From Acidibrevibacterium fodinaquatile (lineage in GTDB: Bacteria > Pseudomonadota > Alphaproteobacteria > Acetobacterales > Acetobacteraceae): 64,000 nucleotides of DNA. A program made the position numbers and the translations under genes. This document shows, piece after piece, positions 1-8,836 of the stretch; position 1 is the first letter of the stretch, and each line of letters opens with the position of its first letter. The DNA lies in the NCBI RefSeq assembly GCF_003352165.1, contig NZ_CP029176.1, positions 2,232,001 through 2,296,000 of the forward strand, written 5' to 3'. The notes below the pieces were generated by a model. The model saw only the letters and a list, made by a program, of their open reading frames with translations, did not search any database and had not been told where the DNA came from.

Positions 1-669
1 GGTGCCGTCGAGGACATTCAGAGCGGCGAACAGGGTGGTGGTGCCGTGGCGCTTGTAATCATGGGTCATGGTGCCGCAGCGGCCAGGCTTGATCGGCAGG
101 CCGGGCTGGGTGCGGTCGAGCGCCTGGATCTGGCTTTTCTCGTCGATCGAGACGACGACGGCGTGCGCAGGCGGGTTCATGTAGAGCCCAACGATATCCT
201 CGACCTTGGCGGCGAAAGCCGGGTCGTTGGATTTCTTGAAGGTCCTGATGCGGTGTGGCTGCAGGCGATGGGCCCGCCAGATGCGCTGCACCGCGCTCAG
301 GCTGATGCCGACGGCGCTGGCCACCATACGGCCGGTCCAGTGGGTCGCCGCTTTCGGTGCCTCCCCGCAGGGCAGCGCCAGCACGCGGGCGATGGTCGCC
401 GGCGACAACGGCGCCTTGCCCGGCTTGCGTGTCTTGTCGCGCAGCAATCCATCGACACCTTGCTCGGCAAAGCGCCGCTGCCAGCGCCATACCGACGGCC
501 GGCTTGCTCCACTGCGCGCCGCCACCTCCAGCACGGTCAGACGCTCCGCCGATAGCAGAATGATCCTGGCACGCTGAACATGCTTCTGAGAACGGTTGCG
601 ATCCTCCACAATGGCGGCCAAACGCTCGCGGTCCGCGGAGTTGACGATGGGGATGACGGTCTGTGCCAT
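1..669 (-). CDS. IS630-family transposase, cut by window edge
   Basis: The frame opens at the ATG at 669 (MAQTVIPIVN) and stays open to base 1, 223 codons, so the C-terminus lies outside the window. Residues about 35-60 form a helix-turn-helix (LTVLEVAARSGASRPSVW), followed by the linker QGVDGLLRDKTRKPG. Around residue 176 the motif VVVSIDEKSQIQALDR carries the first Asp of the DDE catalytic triad; the other two acidic residues would fall beyond the edge. This order is characteristic of IS630/Tc1-mariner transposases, which cut and paste at TA. No frameshift is visible, so the copy may be intact. Just upstream lies an unrelated IS3 remnant, which makes the left edge a small insertion hot spot. 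Confidence 0.88.
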   Translation of the reverse strand, partial: MAQTVIPIVNSADRERLAAIVEDRNRSQKHVQRARIILLSAERLTVLEVAARSGASRPSVWRWQRRFAEQGVDGLLRDKTRKPGKAPLSPATIARVLALPCGEAPKAATHWTGRMVASAVGISLSAVQRIWRAHRLQPHRIRTFKKSNDPAFAAKVEDIVGLYMNPPAHAVVVSIDEKSQIQALDRTQPGLPIKPGRCGTMTHDYKRHGTTTLFAALNVLDGT

Positions 670-688
670 GCACACAGAATCTCACAAA

Positions 689-979
689 TCAGCCCCGTTG
701 TGAATCCTCTGTTTGGTTCAAAGCAGTAGCGTCGACCAAGCTCGCCGCCACGGCGAGCGCCATAGCCACAGCCATCGGCGGCAGCGCGCCGATCATCGCT
801 TCGCGCCAGATCGCCATCGGCGCACGGTTCCTCAGCGCCTGATGCGGGCGATGGTGGTTGTAAAAACCCATCCATTGGGACACGCCAGACCGCGCCACGG
901 CCAGCAGCGCGCATTGCCGCCGGAGCGACAGGGTCGGATCATCTCGGTCGAGCGTCAGTCGGCGATCCGGGGCGCTCAC
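689..979 (-). pseudogene. IS3-family OrfB remnant with internal deletion
   Basis: The ORF starts with a GTG overlapping the OrfA stop. Its first 30 or so residues (TLSLRRQCALLAVARSGV) match the start of IS3 OrfB integrases. It then jumps to WMGFYNHHRPHQALRNRAP, which is the extreme C-terminus of the integrase core. The whole catalytic domain between them, including the two Asp of the DDE triad, is missing. The deletion is in frame, so an about 96-residue non-catalytic protein could still be read. The final residues (ALNQTEDSQRG) run into the element's outer end. It is a deletion derivative of a once complete IS3 copy and cannot move by itself. Confidence 0.8.
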
Positions 980-1287
980 TTTCCGAACCTCATGGCAAAA
1001 AAATCATTCTCGATCGTCAGCTGCCCGATCTTCGCAGGCAGCTTCTCGATCTCTCGTCGCGCCGCAACCTCGGCATCCTGACCCACTTTCAGGTCAACGG
1101 CGCGCGCCGCGTGGTCCTGCAGCGGAGTCTTCCAGGCATAGATCTGGTTCGGGTGAACCTGATACCGCGCCGCCAGATCGGCGACCGTCGCTTTGATCCG
1201 ATTCAAAGCTCAAACCCGCAGCGCCTCCAAGGCAATCTTCGCCGCCATCGCCGCATCAATCTTCCGTCTTGCCTTCGTCGTCATCAT
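976..1287 (-). pseudogene. IS3-family OrfA remnant
   Basis: From ATGs at 1284-1287 the frame reads TTKARRKIDAAMAAKIALEALR, the usual start of IS3 OrfA. It then meets a stop (TGA at about 1207-1209) and resumes as ATVADLAARYQVHPNQIYAWK in the segment 976-1206. That second part is the classical OrfA helix-turn-helix, followed by a coiled coil (REIEKLPAKIGQLTIEND). A small insertion or substitution at the ALEALR/ATVADL joint has therefore broken the gene. OrfA supplies DNA binding and normally makes a frameshifted OrfAB transposase; both halves are defective here. Confidence 0.78.
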
Positions 1288-1358
1288 CCGCTCCGTCTAT
1301 CACGACAGAACGGCGCTTTTCCAACTACGCCCCTGGTCCCATTTCCGGGTCCAGCTCA

Positions 1359-1373
1359 CTTGGGAATCCCAAG
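1359..1373. repeat. 15-bp perfect palindrome
   Basis: CTTGGGA-A-TCCCAAG lies in the 120-bp gap between the IS3 remnant and the end of nrdJ. It is too short for a strong terminator and has no T-run. It could be an operator relic or part of an IS end. Confidence 0.35.
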
Positions 1374-1410
1374 CCGTAACCAAAAATCAAACCCTAATTG
1401 ATGACATGGC

Positions 1411-3681
1411 CTAGCTGCATTTCGACCAACCACAGTGAAAACATGAGAGACAGCCTGCTTCCTTGACCAATCCCGGCTGGCTGCATTTCGGACAAATCGG
1501 GCCAACCAGCCCGCCGCGCGATGGCACCGCCTTATCATCCGCCAAGGTGTCGTCCAACAGCGGCATGGCGAGAAATCCGGTCGAGATCATATGACGTTCA
1601 ATGACATCGCCGATCGCCGCGACCAGTGAGGGCACATAGCGGCCATTATGCCAGTGTCCGCCGCGCGGGTCGAAAACCTGTTTCAGCTCCTCGGCGACAA
1701 ATCCGACTTCGCCGCCGCGACGAAACACCGCGCTGATCATCCGCGTCAACGCCACCACCCAGGCATAATGCTCGAGATTCTTCGAGTTCACGAACACCTC
1801 GAAGGGGCGCCGTGTGCCATCGTGCTCGATATCGTTGATGGTGACGTAGAGCGCGTGCTCACTGTCCGGCCAACGCAATTTGTAAGTGGCCCCGGTAAGT
1901 TTTTCGGCGCGCAGCAGAAGCTCCGGCCCGGTTAGCGAGGGCGGCGCGGCGGCGGTCGGCTTGACTTCGAGCACCGAGCCAGTGATCGCGTTCGGACGAT
2001 AGGTCGTGCAGCCCTTGCAGCCGGAACGATAGGCGTCACGATAGACCTCTTGAAAATCGGCGAAGGAAATATCCTCGGGCACATTGACGGTTTTCGAAAT
2101 CGCACTATCGACATGGCGCTGCACCGCCGCCTGCATGCGCACATGCTCGGCGGGCGTCAGATCTTGCGCGGTGACGAAATGCGCGGGCAGAGGTGCTTCC
2201 GGCCCAAACATGTCGCGATAGAGCCTGACCGCGTGATCCGAAACCTCCTCCTCGCGAAGCGACCCATCGGGTTCGCGGACCTTGCGGGTGTAGCTATGGG
2301 CGAATACCGGCTCGATGCCGCTCGAGATATTGTCGGCAAGCAGGGAGATCGTGCCGGTTGGCGCGATTGAGGTCAGCAGCGCGTTTCTGATGCCGTTTTC
2401 GGCGATCAGCGCGCGCACGTCTTCGTCGAGTTCGCGCACGCTCTCGCCGGCGAGATAGGCATCCCGATCGAAAAGCGGGAACGCGCCTTTTTCGGCGGCG
2501 AGATGGGCCGAGGTGAGATAGGCAATACGATTGACACGCCGCGCCCACTCGCCGGCAACCGCCGCCGCGCTCAGCGAGCCATAGCGTTCGCCGCACATCA
2601 TCAGGGCGTCGGCAAGCCCGGTGACGCCAAGCCCGATGCGTCGCTTGACCATCGCCTCGCGGCGCTGCGCCTCGAGCGGAAAGCCGGAAACATCGATGGT
2701 ATTGTCCATCATCCGCACCGCCGTCGCGACCAGCTCGTCGAGCAACGCCGTGTCGAGCTGCGCGCGCGCGCTGAACGGCTCACGGATCAGCCGCGCGAGA
2801 TTGATCGAGCCGAGCAAACAGGCGCCATAAGGCGGCAAGGGCTGTTCGGCGCAAGGGTTGGTCGCGTGGATGGTTTCGCAATAGGCGAGATTGTTGCGGG
2901 CGTTGATGCGATCGATGAACAAAACGCCCGGCTCGGCGTAGTCATAGGTCGCGCGGGTGATGCTGTCCCAAAGCGCGCGGGCGCGCACGCTGCGATAGGT
3001 CTTCCCCTCGAAGCGGAGCGGCCAATCGGCATCGGCGTCGATCGCCGCCATGAAATCATCGGTGACCAGAACCGAAAGATTGAAATTGCGCAGCCGCCCG
3101 GGCTCGCGCTTGGCGGCGATGAACGCCTCGATATCGGGGTGATCACAGCGCAACGTCGCCATCATCGCGCCGCGCCGGGCGCCCGCCGACATGATGGTGC
3201 GGCACATCGCATCCCACACATCCATGAATGAGAGCGGGCCCGAGGCATCGGCGCCGACCCCCTTGACCACCGCCCCCTTGGGCCGGAGCGTCGAGAAATC
3301 ATAGCCGATGCCGCCGCCCTGCTGCATGGTGAGCGCGGCTTCGCGCAAATTTTCGAAAATACCGCCAAGATCGTCCGGGATATCGCCCATGACGAAGCAG
3401 TTGAAGAGGGTGACGCGGCGGCCGCTGCCCGCACCCGAGAGAATCCGCCCGGCCGGGAGAAAGCGGAAATCCTCGAGCGCGACGTAGAACCGCTCTTCCC
3501 ACGCCGCCGGATCACGCTCGGGGGCCGCGAGCGCGCGGGCAACCCGTCGCCAGCTGTCTTCGAGGGTGCGATCGAGCGGTGTGCCATCGAGGGTTTTTAG
3601 GCGATATTTGGCATCCCAGACTTGGCGCGAAATCGGCGCGATGCGCGCGGTGGCGCCGGTTTCGGCTAACGGGATATCCAT
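1411..3681 (-). CDS. nrdJ: adenosylcobalamin-dependent ribonucleotide reductase (class II)
   Basis: It reduces ribonucleotides to deoxyribonucleotides with a B12-generated thiyl radical, giving the cell oxygen-independent dNTP supply. The 756 residues carry the class II signatures NPCAEQPLPPYGACLLGSIN (active-site Cys region) and LFNCFVMGDIPDD near residue 100. The PTGTISLLADNISSGIEP loop is also present, with a C-terminal Cys-rich tail (CPKCSQPGLVKEAGCLSC) proposed in this family to re-reduce the active site. The start at 3681 (MDIPLAETG) is preferred over the ATG at 3714 because GGAGGG lies 6 nt upstream of it. The nrdR repressor gene sits in this window too, but I found no clear NrdR box in the 248-bp gap upstream. 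Confidence 0.95.
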   Translation of the reverse strand: MDIPLAETGATARIAPISRQVWDAKYRLKTLDGTPLDRTLEDSWRRVARALAAPERDPAAWEERFYVALEDFRFLPAGRILSGAGSGRRVTLFNCFVMGDIPDDLGGIFENLREAALTMQQGGGIGYDFSTLRPKGAVVKGVGADASGPLSFMDVWDAMCRTIMSAGARRGAMMATLRCDHPDIEAFIAAKREPGRLRNFNLSVLVTDDFMAAIDADADWPLRFEGKTYRSVRARALWDSITRATYDYAEPGVLFIDRINARNNLAYCETIHATNPCAEQPLPPYGACLLGSINLARLIREPFSARAQLDTALLDELVATAVRMMDNTIDVSGFPLEAQRREAMVKRRIGLGVTGLADALMMCGERYGSLSAAAVAGEWARRVNRIAYLTSAHLAAEKGAFPLFDRDAYLAGESVRELDEDVRALIAENGIRNALLTSIAPTGTISLLADNISSGIEPVFAHSYTRKVREPDGSLREEEVSDHAVRLYRDMFGPEAPLPAHFVTAQDLTPAEHVRMQAAVQRHVDSAISKTVNVPEDISFADFQEVYRDAYRSGCKGCTTYRPNAITGSVLEVKPTAAAPPSLTGPELLLRAEKLTGATYKLRWPDSEHALYVTINDIEHDGTRRPFEVFVNSKNLEHYAWVVALTRMISAVFRRGGEVGFVAEELKQVFDPRGGHWHNGRYVPSLVAAIGDVIERHMISTGFLAMPLLDDTLADDKAVPSRGGLVGPICPKCSQPGLVKEAGCLSCFHCGWSKCS

Positions 3682-3929
3682 CTCGTCCCTCCTCGATTGA
3701 GATCTACGAAGCAAGCTGCCGCGACGCTCAACGGGGTTAGGCGAACGCGACCTAGCCTGCGGGCGACCCGACTCCGGTGGTGTGTGAGTATAGGATTTTC
3801 TCGTGCAAAGGGTAAGGCCGGGCGAGGCCGGGCGTCGGGGATTCGCCGATGAAAGTTCCTCGACCTCCCAAAAAAATAAATCTATTTCAATAGTTTATTC
3901 GCTCTGCGCGGAAATCCGATGGCCCTGCC

Positions 3930-4706
3930 TCACCGCCGCACTTCCATCTGGATTGGCCCCTCGCGCCGGCCATGGGTGAATTGATCGACCAGCGGATTAC
4001 CGCTCGCCATCAAATCCGCAGCCGCCCCCTGCCAGACGATCCTGCCGCCATAAAGCATCGCCGCCCGGTCGCCGATGCGTCGCGCGCTCGCCATGTCGTG
4101 GGTGATGGCGATCGCGGTGCTGCCGAGGCGCTTGACGCAATCGACGATGAGCCCATCGATCACCGCGCCCATGATCGGGTCGAGTCCGGTCGTCGGCTCG
4201 TCGAAAAACAGGATGTCGGGCCTTGCCGCGATGGCGCGGGCGAGGCCGACGCGCTTTTGCATCCCGCCCGAGAGTTCCGCCGGAAACAGCGGCGCGACAT
4301 CGGCCCCGAGCCCGACCTGCGCCAGCACCTCGATCGCCGCCGCCCGCGCCGCGCGCCGCGTAATCTGGTGGCGGGCGAGCAGACCGAAGGCGACATTCTC
4401 CCAAACCGGCAGGCTGTCAAACAGCGCCGCATTCTGAAACAGCATGCCGACCCGCGCTCGCACCTCGGCCAAAGCCTTGCCCGAAAGCCCGCCGAGGGCG
4501 ACGCCGTCGATCTCGATGGTCCCCGCATCCGGCGCGATCAGGCCGAGAATGCACTTGATCAGCACCGATTTTCCCGAACCCGAGCCGCCGATCACGACCA
4601 GTGAGGTGCCCGCTTCGATATCGAGATCGATCCCCGCCAGAACCTGCTTATCGCCAAACGCCTTGGTGAGGCCGCGCAGGCGGATCATTGGAACGGCGGC
4701 ACTCAT
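3930..4706 (-). CDS. mlaF: MlaF-type ABC transporter ATP-binding protein
   Basis: This is the ATPase of the Mla phospholipid trafficking system, which moves lipids between inner and outer membranes and keeps outer-membrane asymmetry. Walker A is GGSGSGKS (about residue 38), the signature is LSGGMQKR and Walker B is ILFFDEPTTGLDP. The GMQKR form of the signature is typical of MlaF/Ttg2A rather than other ABC ATPases. Its start overlaps the mlaE stop by 4 bp (ATGA), so the two are translationally coupled. No mlaD or mlaC lies downstream in the window, so the substrate-binding parts must be encoded elsewhere. Confidence 0.9.
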   Translation of the reverse strand: MSAAVPMIRLRGLTKAFGDKQVLAGIDLDIEAGTSLVVIGGSGSGKSVLIKCILGLIAPDAGTIEIDGVALGGLSGKALAEVRARVGMLFQNAALFDSLPVWENVAFGLLARHQITRRAARAAAIEVLAQVGLGADVAPLFPAELSGGMQKRVGLARAIAARPDILFFDEPTTGLDPIMGAVIDGLIVDCVKRLGSTAIAITHDMASARRIGDRAAMLYGGRIVWQGAAADLMASGNPLVDQFTHGRREGPIQMEVRR

Positions 4707-5482
4707 CGCGTAAAAAACATTTCCGTGAGCACGTAATCGAAGGCGAGGATCAGGACCGAAGCGCTCACCACCGCGGCAGTGGTCGCGCTGCCCACCCCCT
4801 CGGCGCCGCCGCGGCTGTTATAGCCGAAGAAACACCCCATCAAGGCGACCAGAAAGCCGAACACCGCCGCTTTCACGAGGCCCGACACCACATCCATAGT
4901 CTGCATGAAAGCCAGCGTGTTGGAGAGATAGGTGTAAGGGTTGAAGCCGAGCTTGGCGGTCGCGATGATGAAGCCGCCAAGCACGCCGATGATGTCGGCA
5001 ATCAAGACGAGCAGCGGCAGCGCGATCGCGGCGGCGAGTAGGCGCGGCGTCACCAGGTATTTCATCGGGTTGGTGGAGAGCGTTGTCAGCGCGTCGATCT
5101 GGTCGGTAACCCGCATGGTGCCGATCTCGGCCGCCATCGCCGCACCCACGCGCCCCGCGACCATCAGCCCGGCGAGCACCGGGCCCAGTTCGCGCGTCAC
5201 CGAGAGCACCACGAGGTTGGCGATCGCGCCCTCGGCGGAAAACCGGGCAAAGCCGGTGTAGGATTGCAACGCCAACACCATGCCGGTGAATACCGCCGTC
5301 AGCGCGACCACAGGCAGGCTGAAATAGCCGATCTCGATCAGAGCACGCGCGAACATCCGCCCGTAATAGGGCGGGCGGATGAGGTGCGAGATCCCCTCCA
5401 GCGTGAACAAGGCCAGCCGGCCGGCGAAACCACAGGCATCGAGCACGAAGCGGCCGAGCGCCGCAAGCAGCGTGAGCGGCAT
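4703..5482 (-). CDS. mlaE: MlaE-type ABC transporter permease
   Basis: Integral membrane subunit of the Mla lipid transporter, 259 residues, the usual length. It has five or six hydrophobic segments and the conserved family stretch VTRELGPVLAGLMVAGRVGA, followed by AAEIGTMRVTDQIDAL, which forms the coupling region for MlaF. It lies 4 bp after alr and overlaps mlaF by 4 bp, so alr-mlaE-mlaF looks like one transcript. That arrangement links a peptidoglycan precursor enzyme with outer-membrane lipid maintenance. Confidence 0.92.
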   Translation of the reverse strand: MPLTLLAALGRFVLDACGFAGRLALFTLEGISHLIRPPYYGRMFARALIEIGYFSLPVVALTAVFTGMVLALQSYTGFARFSAEGAIANLVVLSVTRELGPVLAGLMVAGRVGAAMAAEIGTMRVTDQIDALTTLSTNPMKYLVTPRLLAAAIALPLLVLIADIIGVLGGFIIATAKLGFNPYTYLSNTLAFMQTMDVVSGLVKAAVFGFLVALMGCFFGYNSRGGAEGVGSATTAAVVSASVLILAFDYVLTEMFFTR

Positions 5483-5486
5483 CGGC

Positions 5487-6626
5487 CTAGAGCGCTGCGG
5501 CGGGAAGCACGACGCGGGCGATGCGCGCGCCGAGCCCGGTCAGGATTTCGTAGGGCGAGGTATCGAGCAGCGCCGCGATGCGCTCGGGCGGCATCGCCTG
5601 GCCGATTAGCTCCAACCAGCTTCCCGGACCGATGCCGGGATGGTCGGTGATGTCGTAGGTGGTGAGGTCCATGGAGACACGCCCTACCAGCGGAACCGGG
5701 GCGCCGTCAAAAAACGCGCTCCCCCGGCCGGCGAGACGGAACGGCCAGCCATCGGCATAGCCGATGCCGAGGGTTGCGATCCGGCTCGGCCGTGCCGCGC
5801 GCCAAGTCGCGTTATAGCCGACCGGGGCCCCCGCCGGCACATCGCGCACCTGCAAGACGCGCGCCAGGAGACGGCATGCGAGGCGCATCGGATTGGCGGC
5901 GTGCGGGGTCGGGTTGATGCCGTAAAGCGCCGCCCCGGCGCGGGCGAGGTCGGAGGCGAAGGCGGGGCCGAGGAAAATGCCGGAAGAATTGGCGAGGCTG
6001 CGCTTGACCGGCGGCAAGCGCGCGCAGGCTTGCGCAAAACGCTGGCGCTGCGCTGCGTTCAGCGGATCCTCCGCGGTCTCGGCGGCGACGAGATGGGTCA
6101 TCACAAAACGGAGATCGAGATTTTGCAGCGGTTCGGGCGCCTGCGCGAGGCGATCGAGTTCCGCGTCATCGAGCCCGAGCCGCGCCATCCCGGTATCGAT
6201 GTGAAGGATCGCCGGCAAGCGCCGCCCGAGACGGCCGGCCGCCGCCGCGAAGGTGGTGATTTCGGCGAATGTTCCGAGCACCGGCACGAGATCGTGATGC
6301 ACGAACGCCTCGATGACATCGGCGCCAGGAGCCGGGCCGAGCCCCCCCAGAACCGCGAGCATCGCCCCCGGGATCAACGGCCTGAGCGCCAGCGCTTCCC
6401 CGAGATGGGCGGTGAAGAAATGCCGGCATCCGGCCGCGAACAAGGCCGGCGCGACCAGAGCCGCCCCCAACCCATAGGCATCGGCCTTGACCACCGCAGC
6501 GACCGCGCCGCCGGCATGGCGGGCCGAGAGATCGCGCCAATTGGCGATGATCGCCGCCTGATCGATCTCCAAGACCGCACTCGTACCAGGCCGACGACGG
6601 AAAGACTCCACGCCGAAGGAAATCAC
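5487..6626 (-). CDS. alr: alanine racemase
   Basis: PLP enzyme that converts L-alanine to D-alanine for peptidoglycan. The PLP lysine is in VVKADAYGLGA (about residue 47). GYNATWRAARPSRIATLGIG and GYADGWP form the C-terminal active-site half, and VSMDLTTYDIT is the usual late motif. The annotated start at 6626 is a GTG with no ribosome site, and an AT-rich hairpin repeat ends only 8 bp upstream (6634-6665). Recognisable family similarity begins near SAVLEIDQAAI, about 15 residues in. The true start is therefore uncertain, and the repeat may have replaced the original leader. Confidence 0.92.
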   Translation of the reverse strand: MISFGVESFRRRPGTSAVLEIDQAAIIANWRDLSARHAGGAVAAVVKADAYGLGAALVAPALFAAGCRHFFTAHLGEALALRPLIPGAMLAVLGGLGPAPGADVIEAFVHHDLVPVLGTFAEITTFAAAAGRLGRRLPAILHIDTGMARLGLDDAELDRLAQAPEPLQNLDLRFVMTHLVAAETAEDPLNAAQRQRFAQACARLPPVKRSLANSSGIFLGPAFASDLARAGAALYGINPTPHAANPMRLACRLLARVLQVRDVPAGAPVGYNATWRAARPSRIATLGIGYADGWPFRLAGRGSAFFDGAPVPLVGRVSMDLTTYDITDHPGIGPGSWLELIGQAMPPERIAALLDTSPYEILTGLGARIARVVLPAAAL

Positions 6627-6633
6627 GAAAAAT

Positions 6634-6739
6634 GTTCTTTTTTGAAAAAAAGAACTAAAAAACTTATGTCCGTTGGGCGCTGCCCGCGCCGAGCGGCGGG
6701 GGAAAAGTCTTTTTGCTTCTTTTTCTTCAGAAAAAGAAG
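6634..6739. repeat. Composite AT-rich hairpin repeat (copy R1)
   Basis: Two hairpins lie between dnaB and alr. At 6634-6655 GTTCTTTTTT pairs with AAAAAAGAAC and is followed by TAAAAAACTT (type A unit, 6634-6665). At 6716-6739 CTTCTTTTTCT pairs with AGAAAAAGAAG; with its flank it makes a 38-bp type B unit (6702-6739). Type A recurs near 45665 and 59042, and type B recurs exactly, inverted, at 21508-21545. The type B hairpin begins 14 nt after the dnaB stop, a terminator-like position, though the run after it on that strand is A-rich and not T-rich. Confidence 0.8.
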
Positions 6740-6752
6740 GCTCTTACCCGTC

Positions 6753-8246
6753 TTAGTGAATATCATCACCATGATGATCCGGATCGAGATCGGCAAAGCG
6801 GGTGAATTCGGCCTCGAAAAAGAGATCGATCTTGCCCGTCGGGCCATGGCGTTGCTTGGCGATGAACAATTCGGCTTTGTTATAAACACGATCCATATCA
6901 CGCTGCCACTTGGCGAGCGCGTCCTGATATTTTTCCTCCGACTCGAAAGCGAGCTGCTTCGGCGCGCGTTGTTGAAGGTAATATTCATCACGATAGATGA
7001 ACATCACCGCGTCGGCATCTTGCTCGATAGTGCCGGATTCGCGCAAGTCCGAGAGCTGCGGGCGCTTGTCCTCGCGGCTTTCGACGGCGCGCGAGAGCTG
7101 CGAGAGGGCGATCACCGGCACCGCCAGCTCCTTCGCGATCGCTTTCAGCCCTTGGGTGATTTGGCTGATCTCAAGCACCCGGTTTTCCGGTCGTGTGCCG
7201 GCGGCGGGGCGCATCAATTGCAGGTAATCGACCACCACCAAGGCGAGGCCACGGGTGCGTTTGAGCCGGCGGCAGCGGGTGCGCAGCGCCGAAAGCGTGA
7301 TCGCCGGGGTATCGTCGATCTCGAGTGGCAGGCCGCTCAAAGTGCGGCTGACTTCGACGAAGCGATCGAAATCGCGCTGGGCGATGTCGCCGCGGCGAAT
7401 GCGGTCGGCGCTGATGCGGGCATTTTCGGCGAGGATGCGGGAGGCAAGCTGCTCGGCGCTCATTTCCAGTGAGAAGATCGCAACCGCTGCCTTGGGGGCC
7501 GCGCCCAGCGCCTCGGCGCGCAGGGCCTGCGCCGCGCCGAAGGCGATCTTGGTCGCGAGCGCCGTTTTGCCCATCCCTGGCCGACCGGCGAGGATCAGGA
7601 GATCGGAGGGATGCAAGCCGCCGAGACGCTGGTCGAGATCACGCAACCCGGTCGAAAGGCCGGAGACATGGCCGCTCCGCTGAAACGCCCGCTCGGCGCC
7701 GGCGATTGCCTCGGTGAGCGCGCGGTCGAAGGTAACGAAGCCGCCTTCCGCCGAGCCGCGCGTCGCGAGGTCGAACAGAGCCTGCTCGGCGGCTTCGATC
7801 TGCGCCCGGCCGTCGATCGCGTCTTCATCGCCGAAGGCGCGGTTGACCACGACCTCGCCGAGATCGACGAGTTGGCGGCGGATCCAGGCGTCGTGAATAG
7901 TGCGGCCGTAATCGCCGGCGTTGATGATGCCGACCATGGCGCCAAGCAACTGCGCAAGATAGGCGGTCCCGCCGACCTCGGCGAGGATGCCGGAATGCTC
8001 GAACTCGGCTTTCAGCGTCACCGCGTCGGCGAGCTGCCCGGCCTCGATGCGGCGCGCGATCGCCTGATAGATGCGGCCATGGATCGGATCGGCGAAATGC
8101 TCGGGCGCGAGAAATTCGGAAACCCGTTCATAGGCCTTGTTATTGGCGAGCAGCGCACCGAGCAGGGCCTGCTCGGCCTCGAGATTGGCCGGCGGCAGGC
8201 GGAGCGCGACGCCGCCAGCCGGCAACGAGGGATCGATCTTGTTCAT
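6753..8246 (-). CDS. dnaB: replicative DNA helicase
   Basis: Ring-shaped 5'-3' helicase of the replication fork, 497 residues. The N-terminal domain starts at LPPANLEAEQALLGALL, the usual primase-interaction part. The RecA-like domain has Walker A GRPGMGKTA (about residue 225), the H1a-type segment IFSLEMSAEQL and Walker B LVVVDYLQLM. The C-terminus includes LSQLSRAVESREDKRPQLSD and the family ending AKQRHGPTGKIDLFFE. It is not obviously in an operon: 94 bp separate it from nusB upstream and the R1 repeat follows it. Confidence 0.96.
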   Translation of the reverse strand: MNKIDPSLPAGGVALRLPPANLEAEQALLGALLANNKAYERVSEFLAPEHFADPIHGRIYQAIARRIEAGQLADAVTLKAEFEHSGILAEVGGTAYLAQLLGAMVGIINAGDYGRTIHDAWIRRQLVDLGEVVVNRAFGDEDAIDGRAQIEAAEQALFDLATRGSAEGGFVTFDRALTEAIAGAERAFQRSGHVSGLSTGLRDLDQRLGGLHPSDLLILAGRPGMGKTALATKIAFGAAQALRAEALGAAPKAAVAIFSLEMSAEQLASRILAENARISADRIRRGDIAQRDFDRFVEVSRTLSGLPLEIDDTPAITLSALRTRCRRLKRTRGLALVVVDYLQLMRPAAGTRPENRVLEISQITQGLKAIAKELAVPVIALSQLSRAVESREDKRPQLSDLRESGTIEQDADAVMFIYRDEYYLQQRAPKQLAFESEEKYQDALAKWQRDMDRVYNKAELFIAKQRHGPTGKIDLFFEAEFTRFADLDPDHHGDDIH

Positions 8247-8340
8247 GCCCGTCGCACTCTAGACCGCCGCGCGCCCGCTGTCCTGGCCGCGCCCCCTGTG
8301 GATTGGGTGAATAAAGGGGATGGTTTGCCCGGCGCGCCGT

Positions 8341-8826
8341 TCAGCGCGGCTCGGAAAATTCCCCCGCCCGGCGCCGATGGGCGATGCGGTTGAGAACGCC
8401 GTTGATCAGGCCGGGCTCATCGCCAGAGAAGAATCCGTGCGCGATATCGAGATATTCATTGATCACGACCCGCGCCGGCGGCCCGTCCGGCATCAGGATC
8501 TCCGCGACGGCGGCGCGCAAAAGCGCCCGCAACACCGCATCGAGGCGCAGGAGCGGCCATTCCGGCGGCAAAGCCTCGGCGATGTCGCTATCGAGCGCCG
8601 CCTCGCTCGCGGCGGCGCGGAGGATGCGCGCAAATAGCGTAACCTCGGCCTCCGGCACCCTCCCCTCGGCGAAGCCGCCCGCCCCCGGCGGGTCGCCGAG
8701 GCGGTGGCGGATGAATTCCTGCATCACCGCCTCGAGGCTCTGCTCGCGCTGCTCGGCTTGGAACAAAGCCTGCACCGCCGCGACTCGTGAGGCGGTGCGT
8801 GGGCGGGGGTGCGCGGTCATCGGCAT
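8341..8826 (-). CDS. nusB: transcription antitermination factor NusB
   Basis: Small all-helical RNA-binding protein that works with S10 (NusE) on boxA of rRNA transcripts. The segment TASRVAAVQALFQAEQ is the standard NusB opening, and RVVINEYLDIAHGF with GLINGVLNRIA is the standard ending. The frame extends upstream to 8988, but that part lies over ribH and looks random. The start is placed at 8826 (MPMTAHPRPRT), 10 bp after the ribH stop; 8820 is an alternative. It is last in the glyA-to-nusB operon, and the ribH-nusB pairing is very common in proteobacteria. Confidence 0.92.
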   Translation of the reverse strand: MPMTAHPRPRTASRVAAVQALFQAEQREQSLEAVMQEFIRHRLGDPPGAGGFAEGRVPEAEVTLFARILRAAASEAALDSDIAEALPPEWPLLRLDAVLRALLRAAVAEILMPDGPPARVVINEYLDIAHGFFSGDEPGLINGVLNRIAHRRRAGEFSEPR

Positions 8827-8836
8827 CGCCCACCCA

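Noticed and set aside
2503-3231. 242-codon plus-strand ORF opposite nrdJ
   Set aside because: It is antisense to a clear class II reductase and has the Arg/Asp/Gly-rich composition of a shadow frame.
3715-3929. Possible cobalamin riboswitch or NrdR box upstream of nrdJ
   Set aside because: No B12-box-like conserved segment and no match to the NrdR box pattern was found by eye. Only a short CTATT/AATAG inverted repeat is present.
5640-7472. 610-codon plus-strand ORF across alr and dnaB
   Set aside because: It covers two well-supported genes on the other strand and an intergenic repeat; its translation shows no domain.
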